Below, piece by piece: positions 23,752 through 35,110 of a stretch of DNA of 64,000 bases. A program made the position numbers and the translations under genes. Within the stretch, counting starts at the first letter, position 1. Each line of letters starts with the position of its first letter. This stretch comes from Carettochelys insculpta (lineage: Eukaryota; Chordata; Testudines; Carettochelyidae), in the NCBI RefSeq assembly GCF_033958435.1, contig NC_134138.1, positions 183,514,798 to 183,578,797 of the forward strand, in the 5' to 3' direction. The notes under the pieces are model-generated. The model was not told the origin of the DNA. It searched no databases and saw only the letters and a program-made list of their open reading frames with translations.

Positions 23752-23922
23752 CCTACTTTGAAATCAAACTTCAAAGTACGGCACTACTCCAATCCCAGGA
23801 ATGGAGTAGTGACTTTGAAATTAGCCTCCCTTACTTCAAAGTTAACTTCAAAGTAAGAAAAGGCACGTGTAGATGCTCTGAATGCTACTTCAAAGTTACT
23901 ATGTAATGTAGATACACCCAAA

Positions 23923-26900
23923 GTGATATATTTATTTCCTTCAAGGCTGGGCCTAAACTGACACTGCTGTGCACAGCTTTTTCTCCTTTGCTGGGGAAAT
24001 AGTGCAGAGGAAACTTATGCATTACCGTACTTTGCGTTTTCACTGTGAAACTATGAACATTAAGTAAAACCAAAGAATATCAGCCAGCTTTAATCATGGG
24101 AAACCACAAATGGATCAAAGATAGTAAAATGGCTACGTTGAGGTACTATTTAATACTTGATACATTTATAACACATTTCTTTCTAAAACAACTTTTGGAC
24201 ACTTGCTTCACCCTCATTCATCCTTATAGATGGTCCATTTTCTCATGTAAGTGTAGCCAAACCTAAGCTACTGACAGACAACTATAAAAATACTATTTTA
24301 TCATAAGTTTTGCCATGTCATGGGGAAACCGCAATAAAAAAAAACCCTTTTTACTGTAATACGAGAATATTTACCTGGCCTTGCTCAGGTCCTTAACTCA
24401 ATTTTTTTGTTATTGGAAAATAAAATGAAAATGTACATTATTCATTTAAATCATTGCTCTAGGGTGGAGCAGGGGTTGGGGTTCAGTATGTACACTGCCC
24501 TGAGGAGAGAGGACTATTCCAGACCTGTCTCACCACAGCAGATTGGGGCCTGGTGAGAAGCATCCTTCCATGACCACTGAAACTTCAGTGGGCACAGCTG
24601 GGGAAGAGGTGTATATCCCATGGCTGGGGGAGGTCCAGTTTCATCTGTGAGGAATGCAGTAAAGTATGCATTTTCCCCTTGCTCTCTGACAAAAGGGGAA
24701 CACCCAGCAATGTTCCCATATGAACTGAGGGGTATCTGAGGGGTGGTAGGCTCAGGATGGGGGCAGTCCTGTATGTGGGGGCATGCCCCTAGCCAGCCAC
24801 TTCCGCCTGCCTGGTGATTCTGACTCTTTTCTGTATGGCTTATGGGGAGCAATCCCATTCCAAGCACATCCCATTTTCCTGGCAGAAACAAACCTTTACC
24901 TTGCTTTAAGTTATAAGAAGAACCTGGATACCAAATTTAGTGACCCTAGTTCTTACTGTTTAAGAGGTATTCTTCAACAGACACAGATAAACTCTCTCAA
25001 ATACAGAATAGATTACAAACATCTGCACATACATTATGCCTTCCTTTTGTTTTCAATAAGACAACTAAATCTACATGAGTATACATGCTCTGTGTGAGAT
25101 CATGCACTTGTTTCCTTAGTCAGACAGAAGCTGGCCCAATAAAATATATTATCTCACCTACCTTACCTCTCTGACATCCTAAGACCAAAATGACAACACC
25201 TCAAACCACGAAAATGGTGGATAAGTCTAGAAAATCTATTTTCATTGATAACTGATTGTTGCTTCTCACTTTCTTTCAAACTATCTTGAGTTTCATACAA
25301 ATCTTTTTAAAGAGAATGATCATAGCCTCAGTGTGGAGCCAGCCCTACAAATACCTACTACTTTGTGTCAAGGTTATGAAACATCTGGGCATGTTTGCAG
25401 GCCCATGTCCTAAATCACAAAAGAAAAAGTTTCCTGGAAAACAGATTCCAAATACAAAGGACTAGAGCAGATATTAGAACTACAAAGGAGATTTAAGAAC
25501 TGAATTGACTCTGGTTCTCTTAATACATATAATGTACCAATGTTGCAGCTCTATGTTTAGTAGCCACAGCGGAGAAAGCACCTGGACATGTGTATCCTTG
25601 TGTTGTCTGTCCCTGCCTTCACAGCAGCCTACACCAGCTACAAGTTACAAACATCAGTTGAACTATAAGGGTGGAAGTCATATTTTCCCAGCGTTGACAA
25701 TGCCTAGGAAGCTGGACTGTGTTACAGCATTTCTATAGTTTAAACTGTGGCTCCCAAGCAAACCTGGCATAAGATATGAATCGAGATAATTCGGCGTTTT
25801 CTCCATCCTAGAAATCCTTGCCAATATCCCAAATTTTAATTAGAATCTGTATAAATAAAGCCTTTGCAACTAGGTGGATGAAACTAAACTAGGAAGTTAA
25901 GAAGTGAGAATGCATTAGTCCTGTAGGATCTTTAAAAGGCAGATCCTCCTTTTTCTCCCACGTCACCAAGTGATTGCACAATATTACTGAACCCCCGGGA
26001 CTTCAATAGATGCTATTTTAACCACCATGCCACAAAATCATCAGTAATGTACAAAAATACGTCAGTTCAGCCTGCAGTATGGATAGTTAGTGCACTGCAT
26101 TGCTGTGTCTGTATTAAACTGGGAGTATGACATCATGGGACTGACTGTTGTTGGTACTGGGCACAACCAACAATGAGGCAAGCAGCCTTTGGGATATAGG
26201 AAGTGCCCTGTTACAATGATACCAGTGCGTTACAGGAAGCAATCAGTTCTTCGGATGATGATGCTTGGCTAAGAAGAGGAAACAGTTTTTGGTGGAAAGG
26301 GATGGCAGCCAAAAGTATAGACTGTTTACAAATCAACAAAAAGAGATGCATAATTCCTGAGTTATTTCCACTTCCAGTCAGGAAGACAAAAGTGGGGAGT
26401 CTGGGCATGGATAGAAAAGTGTTTTAATGTTGCATTAATAATTTCAGTAACTTCTCAGATAATATCTGAGAAGCTTAATGGTTACAGTGCGGTCAGGAAA
26501 TGAACAGTAATGAACAGTGTTGAATCACTTCATGTTTAAATCCAGAAAGAACAAAGTCTAATAATTATCCACAGCAACTTAAATCCTCTAAACCAAAAAC
26601 AGATTTGCCATTCAGGAGAGAAAGACACATACACTAAGAAAACCTGCAGCCAAAAGCTGAAAGAGTTAATTTGGTGCAGGGGGAGTATCAAAACCCCAGC
26701 TCTAAGCACTGGTTCAGGAGTGCTTGATTCAAGTATATGGTACAAAAGGCAACATGCTTTTATCAGACGTCAGTGCTTATAGCAGCAATACAATACAGTA
26801 TTTTGTTAAATGTATATTGCACCAGATCAAACTATAAATTGAAACATCTGTGCCCAAGCTAATCTCAGATATAGCATGGAGATTACCTGAATTGCATGTT

Positions 26901-28154
26901 TCCTTTTGTGATCTTTTTATGTGTGGCTTTTTTTTTTTCTTTTTAAGGCAGAGGAATAATTTTTTTAAGCTTTTATTTCTATTCTACAATGCCAATAGTT
27001 CAGTGTAGAAGAAATATCTTTAAAATCACCCAGTAGAATTATCAAAGACCTTTAGTATTTCCTTCAATATTGTTATACTGGGATCTCTAAAAATAAATGG
27101 GAGTGATATAAATCGAGGCATGCAACTCTAAGCAAGTTATAGGTCATTCATGACACATATGCAATTAAAACTATTTTATAAGCAATGTTCATATTCTGCG
27201 GGAAAAAGCAAATGGGAGATGGCTCACGGATTAAGTCCTACTAATTGGAAAATTAACTTTAAAAGTAGGTAATTGCTTGGTTTTTATGCTTTTCAAAGAT
27301 GAGATTTTGAAACTCTTTGTCCCCCTCTTTAGAAAGCAGAGAGAAGAAAATAAAGGACTAGAACGTAAGCCCCTCTCTCTTTTTTTTTTTTTGTAAACTT
27401 AAGGTATCAAATGATAAATAAATCAGTTTCAAGTTCTACTGAAACGATCATTTCAATACAGAAATTTTAACCAAAATTGACAACAACAAAAAAAGCAGTA
27501 TATCACTGAAAATTTAGATGACTGGGAAGAGATGAATGTCTTAAGGGATTGCTAATAAAGTGTAGAAATTTGACTTTACAGCTGCACTTCGCACCCACTG
27601 ATTACCTTTAAGTGGTATGTGACAAATGTGTTGAGTATTAGTATTGATGACACTAGATATATTTACCTTTCTACGAAGCATTCTAAGCTTCTACTAGAAT
27701 AATGGTTCTCAGACTTCTTACCTTCAGGATTCACTTTTAACATTAGACTCAAGCTTGCTGATGTTCCCTGGCATAAGATCTAGCTGGTAGGATCTCATTC
27801 TGTTTTTCAAAGTTAGTGTCCTTTGGCTGGAACAGAGCAACTCTGTATTTGGATGTGGCAAAGAACAATACCACATCTTTCGAAAGTCAACTGATCAAAA
27901 AGAGATAATGGTCCCACTTCCCCAAAATGCAGCAGGTACTGAATTGTTCTAGAGTTTACAGCCACATGCAATATACCACCTTCTACATCCCACCTGCAAG
28001 GAGAGCTACTTTTATATTATTATTGAATTAAATAAAATTATACTCTATACTGTACTGCATCCTTTTCTCTTAAAGAAAACATCAAGCAGTGACAACGATC
28101 CAGTTATTTTTTTCTTACCTAATATTTACTTCAAAAACTCTCAACAATTTGTAA
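23923..28154. other. unassigned DNA
   Basis: I see no gene. A 125-codon minus-strand frame at 24514-24891 and others of 65-104 codons have no domain signature. T-rich runs occur at about 26928-26942 and 27381-27392. The segment 27690-27850 resembles the start of an old interspersed repeat (ggttctcagacttctta), but I could not place it. Confidence 0.4.
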
Positions 28155-28352
28155 ATGAAGGCAATTACTCACTGGAACAATGTCCTAAAGATCTCCATCA
28201 GTGAGCATTTTAAAATCAAAATTAGATTTATATTTTTTTTTCAGAAAGAGGAAACGGGAATTAATTCAGGGGAGTCCCATGGTCTTCATTATGCAGCAGT
28301 TCAGAACAGATGATTACAGTGATCCTCTCTGGTCTTATAAGCTACACATTTA
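28155..28352 (+). mobile_element. CR1 3' end fragment
   Basis: The segments 'cactggaacaatgtcctaa', 'gatctccatcagtgagcatt', 'taaaatcaaaattagat' and 'gattacagtgatcctctctg' match the CR1 3' region in order, as in the relic ending at 14812. Confidence 0.65.
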
Positions 28353-28929
28353 TAAGTATTCTACCAGGTAAACAGTTATACTGGGCAACAGTGCAGGAAT
28401 AGCAGCTTAAAACCAAGTAGATAGCTTAAGGGATGAAGAGCATAAATAGATGAATTGGCATTTTGGTGCTGATTGTTTGTCATGGGCACACACTATTGCT
28501 AGAGGGGAGCAGTGTGCAATCTGTCACCTCCTCCTAAAGACAGCCTGGTACCAGGCAGAAGAAGAAAGCCACCAGTGAGATTATGATGGTTTTTGCACCT
28601 CTTGTTGGTAGTAGTGGATTACCTGTGTCTCCCCACTCCATCACCAGATACATTTTGTATCTTTGGAAGAGCTGATGAAGGGGAAACAAAACTTGTTTTT
28701 TCTTGCATGACAAATTTTGGTAAAAACGAAGAAAAAAAACTCAATCACATTTTTCTCATAAAATATAGAGGTTTTGGCAGAAATTTTAAAAACAGGCTTT
28801 GGCTGAAATATTTTCTAATGTAGGATACTTGTTGAAAAAAACCCATGATTTCTACAGAAAGGAGACACTTCTAATGAAAAAAGTGTTTAGTGGAAAAAAA
28901 TCAATATTCCATTAAAAACAGTTTTGATG
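28353..28929. other. unassigned DNA with A-rich tract
   Basis: The stretch 28640-28925 is rich in GAAAA/TTTTG words and ends 'aaaattttgaccagccc'. It resembles a common turtle low-complexity repeat seen also at 8600 and 62800. The family is not certain. Confidence 0.35.
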
Positions 28930-30310
28930 GAAAAATTTTGACCAGCCCGATTCCCTAAGACTCTGCATATCTGGCAGAGGGAACCAGACATCAAAGAAGT
29001 TACCCAGTGGAGTGGAGGAGGGGTAGGAATCGCTTCTGCCAAACTCCCATGAAGTTGTACTTTTTTACATTTGTTTTAAATCTGAGGCTTATTAATTTCA
29101 TTGGGTGACTTCTGGTCTGTGCATTATGTGAAGGGTAATAACACTTCCTTATTCACTTTCTACACACCCTTTACAATTATATCAGCCTCAGTCATACTTC
29201 CCATTTAAGTCATCTCTTTTCTAAGCTGAACAGTCCCAGTTGTTTTAATCTTTTCCTCATACAGAAACTGTTCTGCAGCCATCATCATTTTGTTGCCTTT
29301 CTCTGTCTACTTTTTCCACTTGTAATATATCTTTTTTGAGACAGGCTGCCCAGAACTGCATGCAATATTCATTGTGTGGGTGTACCATGGATTTGTATAA
29401 TGGAATTATGGTAGTTACTGTCTTCCTATCCATCTCCTTCCTAATGGTCCCTAACAGTGTTATCTTTTTTGAGTGTCACTGCATATTGAGCAGATGTTTC
29501 CAGAGAACTATCCACAATGACTCTTTTTCTGAGTGTTCATGAGTATTCCTTTTGTCTGAATAGATGGGATTTAGCTTTCCAGTGTGAATTACTTTGCATT
29601 TATCAACACTGAATTTCAGCTAAAGTTCTGTTGGCCAGTCACTCAGCTTTGTGTGATTCCTTTGTAACTGTTCCCTTTCAACACTGGACTTAGCCATGTT
29701 GAGTAATTTTGCAACATGTGCAAACTTTGCTCTCTCACTATTTATCCTTTTTTTTTTCCAGACCACTTATGCATATGTTGAACAGTAAAATACAGACCCT
29801 TGGGGGACACCCTTATTTATCTCTCTGCTATGAAAAATGACTGTTTATTCCTACTCTTTGTTTCCTGTCTTCTAACCTGTTACTGAACCATGAGAGGGCT
29901 TTCTCTCTTATCTCTTGCTTGCCTGAGATGCTTTGGTTTGGAAACTTGTCATAGCCTTTCTGAATATTCCAGTACTTTGTATCTATTGGATCACATTTGT
30001 CCACATGCTTGTTTAACCTCCCAAAGAACTCTATTAGGTTGGTGAGGCATTATTTTGTTTTACATAACCTGTGTTGAATCTTGATCAATATATCATGTTC
30101 ATGTATGTTTCTGGTAATTCTATTTTTTACTGTAGTTTCAAATAATTTGTCTGGTACTGAAGTTGGGCTAATGGGCCTATAATTGCAGGATCTCCTCTGG
30201 AGCCTTTTTTCTTAAGTTGGCTTTTCATTAGCTGTGCTCCAGTTCTAAGCATCTTGTTCTATGACACATACGCACATCTTTTTATATGAATTCTAAAATG
30301 AATTTGAGTA
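28930..30310 (-). mobile_element. CR1 LINE fragment, reverse orientation, 5' truncated
   Basis: Read on the minus strand, 'gtgtcccccaagggtctgta' (about 29818-29798) gives the GVPQGS motif. About 90 bases on, 'aagtttgcacatgttgcaaa' (near 29726) corresponds to KFADDTK with the catalytic Asp pair destroyed. Further on are 'acacaatgaatattgcatgc' and 'ttctgggcagcctgtctcaa', then 'agaaagtgaataaggaagtg', 'ttacccttcacataatgcac' and 'tcacccaatgaaattaataa', the typical CR1 C-terminus and 3' region. Stops and shifts are everywhere. The polymerase domain up to about 30300 is partly represented, and the endonuclease is missing. Confidence 0.8.
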
Positions 30311-30609
30311 CATATCCTCTTGATGCGAACAAGGGAACAAATATTTATATTACTGTACACTGGATTTCAACAGGGTTGGGATTACATCCTCGATATATCC
30401 TAGTTTATTTAAATATGGTATTTTAATAACCAGTCAGTCAGCTTCAGAGATTCCAGGTTGTGATTTAACAGATAGCCCTGGGATGATACATCTGGAGCAG
30501 ATCACAGTGGTAGTGAAAAGGTCACAGACATATCCATGAGGTCTGAAAACCAATGGCCCCTCAACAAAGTGATTCAATAAGAATCACCATAGCCAGTGAT
30601 GTCCCCAAG
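30311..30609. other. unassigned DNA
   Basis: Nothing recognised. Confidence 0.45.
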
Positions 30610-30775
30610 TTTTAGATCATGGGTCAGCAACCAAAATAGCAAGAAGGGCCATTTTTTCCAATTTGGTAAAAAGCTCAATAGTTCAGGAGCTGCACTGCAT
30701 GTGAATATGAGCCCTCTGCATGAGCCGAGTGCTGCCCAGCCCTTCCCAGCCCAGCACAGCCCACTCGTGCCCACC

Positions 30776-32210
30776 ATGGAGGCACAGCAACAGCTCCTGC
30801 AGGAGGACGCCCTCATCATGGACGCCCCGCTGGCAGTGCTGTGCACCATCGCCGCAGGTGCACCTGATCTCATTGGGTGGCTGGGTGGTCCCCCTGGGGC
30901 CACAGGACTCCCCTCTCCAAGGTACCACTGGGTGCCACCCCAGGTGCCCCGACGCCTCTGGACCCACCCCAGCAGCACCAACTGGTGGGAGCGCGTGGTG
31001 CTAGGGGAGTGGGGCAAGGAAAGGTGGCTGCAGAACTTCCGCATGTTGAGGCAGACCTTTGACGAGATCTGCCACTGGCTCGCCCCCGCACTCCGGCACC
31101 ATGACACCTGCATGTGGCCAGCCCCCACCCTGGAGAAACGGGTCGCCATCACCATATGGAAGCTGGCCACCCCAGACTCCTACCACTCTGTGGGACAGCA
31201 GCTCGGGGTGGGCAAGGCCACCTTCAGGGCTGTACTTAGGGAGGTAATGTGGGGCCGGGGGGAGCTGGGGCAAGAGGAACCCTCCGCTGCAAGAGGCCAG
31301 ATGGGGCAGGGGCTGGATGTGAGGAGGGCAGGGGGCTGGATGGGGCTGGGGCAGGGGGCTGGATGGGAGAGAGGCAGAACGGGCCCAAGGTGGGGGGAGA
31401 AGGCTGCCACACCCGCACTAGAGCACGTCCCCTTTCCCCCTCTGCAGGTCGTCAGAGCCATCAACACAATGCTGCTCCATATGGTCATCCGCCTGGAGGA
31501 TCTGGACAATGCCCTCACAGGCTTCCAGGACCTGGGCTGTCTGAACTGCATCGGTGCTTTGGATGGCACGCACATCCCCATCCACGCCCCACCACACAGC
31601 ACTGGCCAGTACATCAACTGAAAGGGCTACAATTCGGTTGTGCTCCAGGCCCTGGTGCATGCGAGGGGCCGGTTCACTAACCTCTATGTGGGCTGGGCCG
31701 GCCACACCCACGATACCTGGGTCTTCCAGAAATGTGGCCTCTGCCGGCGCACGGGGGCCGGCACTTTCGTCCCCCAGCAGGAGATCCTGGTGGTGGAGGA
31801 CATCACCGTGCTGCTCTGCATGGTGGCACATGCGGCGTACCCCCTACAGCCGTGGCTAATGAGGCCATACACAGGACACCTCGACCCCACCCGGTAGACA
31901 TTCAATCAGCACCTCAACCATGCCCACAAATGGTGCAGCAGGCCTTCGGGCGCCTAAAGGGGCGGTGGAGGTGCCTCCTCACGCGGCTGGAGGTCGTGGT
32001 ACTCAACATGGCCCAGGTGGTGGGTGCATGTTGCATCATCCACAATGTCGTGGAAGGAAAGGGGGATGCCTATGTCTCTGGGGGGTGGGGGGCCCTCTGG
32101 CTGGCGCCAGCTATGAGTAGCCAGGCACTGCCCCCATCCGCCAGGCCCACGGGGACAGCCACCGCATTTGGGAGGCCCTCAGGCAGGCCTTTGCTGATGG
32201 CCACATCTGA
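30776..32210 (+). pseudogene. Harbinger DDE transposase 2 (HARBI1-like), interrupted
   Basis: The start is ATG 30776 in CCACCATGG context (MEAQQQLLQEDAL). Exon 1 holds TNWWERVVLGEWGKERWLQN, then ICHWLAPALRHHDT, LEKRVAITIWKLATPDSYHS and VGQQLGVGKATFRAVLREV, the N-terminal helix-turn-helix-like region. After the intron (31244-31447) the first catalytic Asp is kept (IGALDGTHIPI, codon 31562-31564). The second site is His (VAHAAYPL, codon 31829-31831) and the Glu site is Gln (MVQQAFGRLKGRW, codon 31936-31938). Stops at 31619-31621 and 31895-31897 and frame changes near 31640, 31900 and 32110 break the frame. The C-terminal RIWEALRQAFADGHI and its stop at 32208-32210 are in another frame. It is better preserved than copy 1 but cannot be active. 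Confidence 0.88.
31244..31447 (+). other. intron in transposase 2
   Basis: GTAATG donor after a GAG codon and an acceptor in CCCCCTCTGCAG. It is 204 bases, 3x68, with no in-frame stop, and is G-rich. The position matches the intron of transposase 1. Confidence 0.78.
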
Positions 32211-32342
32211 CCCGCATGCACACCCACCCCACGCACCCCCGCCACCCACCGTCCCCGCCACCCCCACCCCCACCAGCACTGCACATGCACATGCACATCC
32301 ACCACCCACTGTCCCTCTGAGGAGCACAGCAAAGTGGTGAAC

Positions 32343-32348
32343 AATAAA
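32343..32348 (+). promoter_or_regulatory. AATAAA polyadenylation signal of transposase 2
   Basis: AATAAA, 133 bases after the transposase stop, in the same place as in element 1. Confidence 0.6.
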
Positions 32349-33195
32349 AGAAACGTTTATCTAACTATTTTTGTTGGTAACTATGTACAGGGAGGAACCT
32401 AACTTGGAGGGAGACAGGGGGAATCTAACTCGGAGGGATGTGAGGCACTCATTCCAGGGCAGAGGTGCTGGGCCACAAGCCCCATCAGCCCTGGAGCCCC
32501 TGCCTTCCTGGGTGTGGGGTCTCTGGTGGGGAGGAGAGGGTGCAGGTAGCACTGGCAAGTAGGCCTGATAGGGGCGGAGGGTGGGGGCTCAGTGGGGGCA
32601 GGAGGGCAGGCTCAGCGGGGGAGCTGCCGGGGCGGCCAGGAGGCAGGCAACAGTGGCTGTATGATCCTGGAAGGAGCGGCCAATGCCCTCCAGGGTGGTC
32701 AGCAGCCTCTCCCAGGCTGCCCTCCTCCACTCCATGTCGGTCTGGGCGAGCCGCAGGTGTTGCTCAGCCACCTTGGCCTGGTGCTGGCTGGCTGGGTTCT
32801 CCTCAACCCAGCGGGGGGGCCTCCAGCCATGGCCCCAATGGCGTGCTCCCTTGGGTAGCATCTAGGCACCTCCGAGGTTTGTGGGGCGGTTCTCAGGGAT
32901 GAGGGACGGTGCAGGGCTCTCCCGGCCCACAGATGGTCAGGCTGTGTGGAGAGGAGGACAGCATGTCAGTAATATGCCCCGGATGGAGGAGACCAGGCTG
33001 TGGCCCACCCACCTGAGCCCACCCCATGGGGCCCCCGCCCCCCCAAGGGACACCAGCCCCCCAGGGGGCACCACCCCGCCCCCCCCAAGGGCTGGGCCTT
33101 CCAGCCGGCAGGTGCATCCAGGGGTGTCTCCTGCAGGTGGCTTTTTCCGGCCTGCAGTACACAGGCCCCAGGCAATATCTGGCACAGACCGGCTG

Positions 33196-33986
33196 CTACC
33201 CGTGTGTGCTTGCCGTGCTGTCTACTAAGGGCGGGTGCTGGGCATCGCTGCTGCGCCACCACAGGGTGCTGCATCCCATGTAGGCGGTGCCCTGTGTGCG
33301 GCCCAGGACCACAGGTCCTATGTGCGGGTGCCTAGCCGTTGCGTCGCCCCCACCCAGTGGAGCAGGTGTGCGCCCCGCCCTGTACGTACTAGAGGGTCCC
33401 TCGGCGACGTCCAATGATGTCCAGCTCCGGGTCGCCTGGCTGGAGGAGCAGGAGGGGATGACAATGGTGAGGTTCCCCTCCTCAGTCGACCACTCAGTTG
33501 TCCCCTCCCTCTCCTGGGTCCCCGGTCCAGGCTGCTCCTCCTCCTTCTCCTCTGGCTGCAGCTCCTTGGCGGAGGTTTCCAGGAACACTGGGGGTGGGGA
33601 GGTCTCCTGGAACCCCAGGATGCCCTAGAGCTCCCTGTAGAAGGAGCATGTCGCTGGAGCTGCCCCAGAGCATCTGGCCTGGTCCCTGGCCCGGGCATAG
33701 CCTTGGTGCAGCTCTTTTTCCTTGGAGCGTACCTGCTCTGTGGTATGCTCTGCGTGGCCCCTGGTCTGGACACCCTGCGCCAGACGGCCAAAGGCAGCGG
33801 CATCACGCTGCTTGACCCCCATGTGGTGCAGGACCTCCTCATCCTTCCACAGGCCGAGGAGGTCCCACAGCTCCCGCTTCGTCCAGGAGGGGGCCCTTTT
33901 TATTTCTCCCCGCCGGGAGCCCTGGGAGCACTGCGGGGTCTCGGGGGACAGGCGTGGGGCTCGCGGAGGGGCTGTTTGCTGGCCAT
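33196..33986 (-). pseudogene. Harbinger Myb/SANT-like DNA-binding protein 2, interrupted
   Basis: The likely start is the Met at 33986-33984 (MASKQPLREP). A frame change near 33900 leads into RAPSWTKRELWDLLGLWKDE, the Myb/SANT-like first helix with its conserved Trp residues. Then come RLAQGVQTRGH and VRSKEKELHQGYARARD, with CSGAAPATCSFYREL as the end of the fold. An in-frame TAG at 33625-33627 follows. The same frame then resumes with GILGFQET and an acidic tail (QPEEKEEEQ) typical of these proteins. It lies tail to tail with the transposase, as in element 1. The frame change and stop make it a pseudogene, though the fold is easier to read than in copy 1. Confidence 0.8.
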
Positions 33987-34588
33987 GCTGGGGCTGTAGC
34001 GTGCAGCTGGAGCACGTGCACAGGCTGCTCCTAGCACACTCTCAGCTTCCTGCCACGGGTTTCCTGAGTGCATGCGGCTTTAAGGTAGCCGAATGCAGGG
34101 ACCATAGAGCCCTGCTGCTGCCGGCTGGAGTGGCCTCGCGCTCCAGCTGACCAGTGCCATGGCAGACCGTATTTCAAAAGAGCGGACTGTGGAGCGTCTA
34201 CACGTGTACTCTTTCGATTTATTATTTCAAAGGGGAGCGATCTTCCTGATACGGGATCAGGGTTTGGATTTCGAAGTCTGCGCCCCGTTCTTTCGATTTT
34301 CTTTCGAAAGACGGGTTTACGCATGTGGACGCTCCTCCCGCTCTTTCGAAAAAGGGCCACTTCTTTTGAATTTTTGTGCACGTGTAGACACAGCTAAAGT
34401 GATTGCTATTTAGATATTAGTTTTTCATTTTGGGGCTTTTAGATGCTCACTATTTATCAAAAGTAATCTGGAGGGTTTTTTTGTTTTTGTTCTTTTACTT
34501 TGCAATTATAGTGTCGGGAGCCACAAAAAAATCCTTAAAGAGCTGCATGTGGCTCCAGAGCTGCAGGTTGCAGACCCCTGTTTTAGAT

Positions 34589-35110
34589 GGTGTATGTTAT
34601 CATGGGAAAAGGAGGGAATGACTATAGCAGAGACTGTGGCCATACCTGAGATAAGGTGCTGATTTCCTAGGCCTAGTGAGCTCCTCTCCTGGCATAGCAG
34701 TTACTCACTTTAGCATTGCACCTGGCCACAAGGAGATCCCACATCAGTTTTCTAGGAGTCTGGACTATGCAGTCAAAATCCCTCTAATGGTAGCATCCCT
34801 TCTGTTGGCCTGTAATTATGCAGTTAAGCCACTCTGCTATAGCATTCAAGCTTTCCTTTGCTATGCATGGCTCCGACTGACAGAATGTTTCTCTTGACCC
34901 ACTTGAATAACCCACCTTATGGTTTGTGCTTGTAACAAGCTTGAGCCCAGGCACTCCTGTCTCTTTATGCATGACACGGAAGTAGTGTTATCAGTGAATA
35001 CTAGTATGTGAAGTGTGCACCTAAAGGGCCAGGTGAATAGAACAGTTCATGGTATAGTGAGATTCTGTTCACAACCTGACCTGTGTTGTGTTGTATAAGC
35101 TCCCTATCCC
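34589..35110. other. unassigned DNA
   Basis: Nothing recognised. Confidence 0.45.

Larger units (their letters stand above)
21046..23922 (+). mobile_element. PIF/Harbinger transposon 1, complete but inactive
   Basis: The element runs from GGCTACGTCTA (21049) to a complementary end at 23919 (reverse complement GGGTGTATCTA). It is flanked by AAG and AAA, a 3-bp duplication with one change. It carries a DDE transposase on + (21397-22764) and a Myb/SANT-like protein on - (about 23109-23705), converging on each other as is common in this superfamily. Both termini contain repeated GCGTCTACAC-like words (21128, 21192, 23737, 23867), candidate binding sites. Both genes are broken. Confidence 0.85.
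30700..34395 (+). mobile_element. PIF/Harbinger transposon 2, left end lost
   Basis: It has the same layout as element 1: transposase on + (30776-32210) and Myb-like protein on - (about 33196-33986). The right terminus ends 'cgtgtagacacagct' at about 34395 and has GCGTCTACAC at 34194 and GTGGACGC at 34325. No left terminus of this type is present: the sequence passes straight from the hAT arm into DNA just upstream of the transposase, so a deletion removed the left end. The left boundary is approximate. Confidence 0.82.
30610..34588. mobile_element. hAT element split by a Harbinger, perfect 8-bp TSD TTTTAGAT
   Basis: TTTTAGAT occurs at 30610-30617 and 34581-34588. Directly inside are CATGGGTCAGCAACC and the reverse complement of CAGGGGTCTGCAACC, a hAT-type terminal inverted repeat matching at 12 of 15 positions. 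The left arm (30618 to about 30705) and right arm (about 34396-34580) carry the family's 'gagctgcatgtggctcc' text. hAT transposases make 8-bp duplications. No hAT coding sequence remains. The middle is Harbinger transposon 2. Confidence 0.88.

Noticed and set aside
31180..31905. Minus-strand frames of 73-145 codons
   Set aside because: Antisense to transposase 2 in a GC-rich region where stops are rare.
32465..33335. Multiple overlapping 80-145-codon frames on both strands
   Set aside because: GC-rich spacer between the two Harbinger genes. Frames overlap on both strands and carry no domain.
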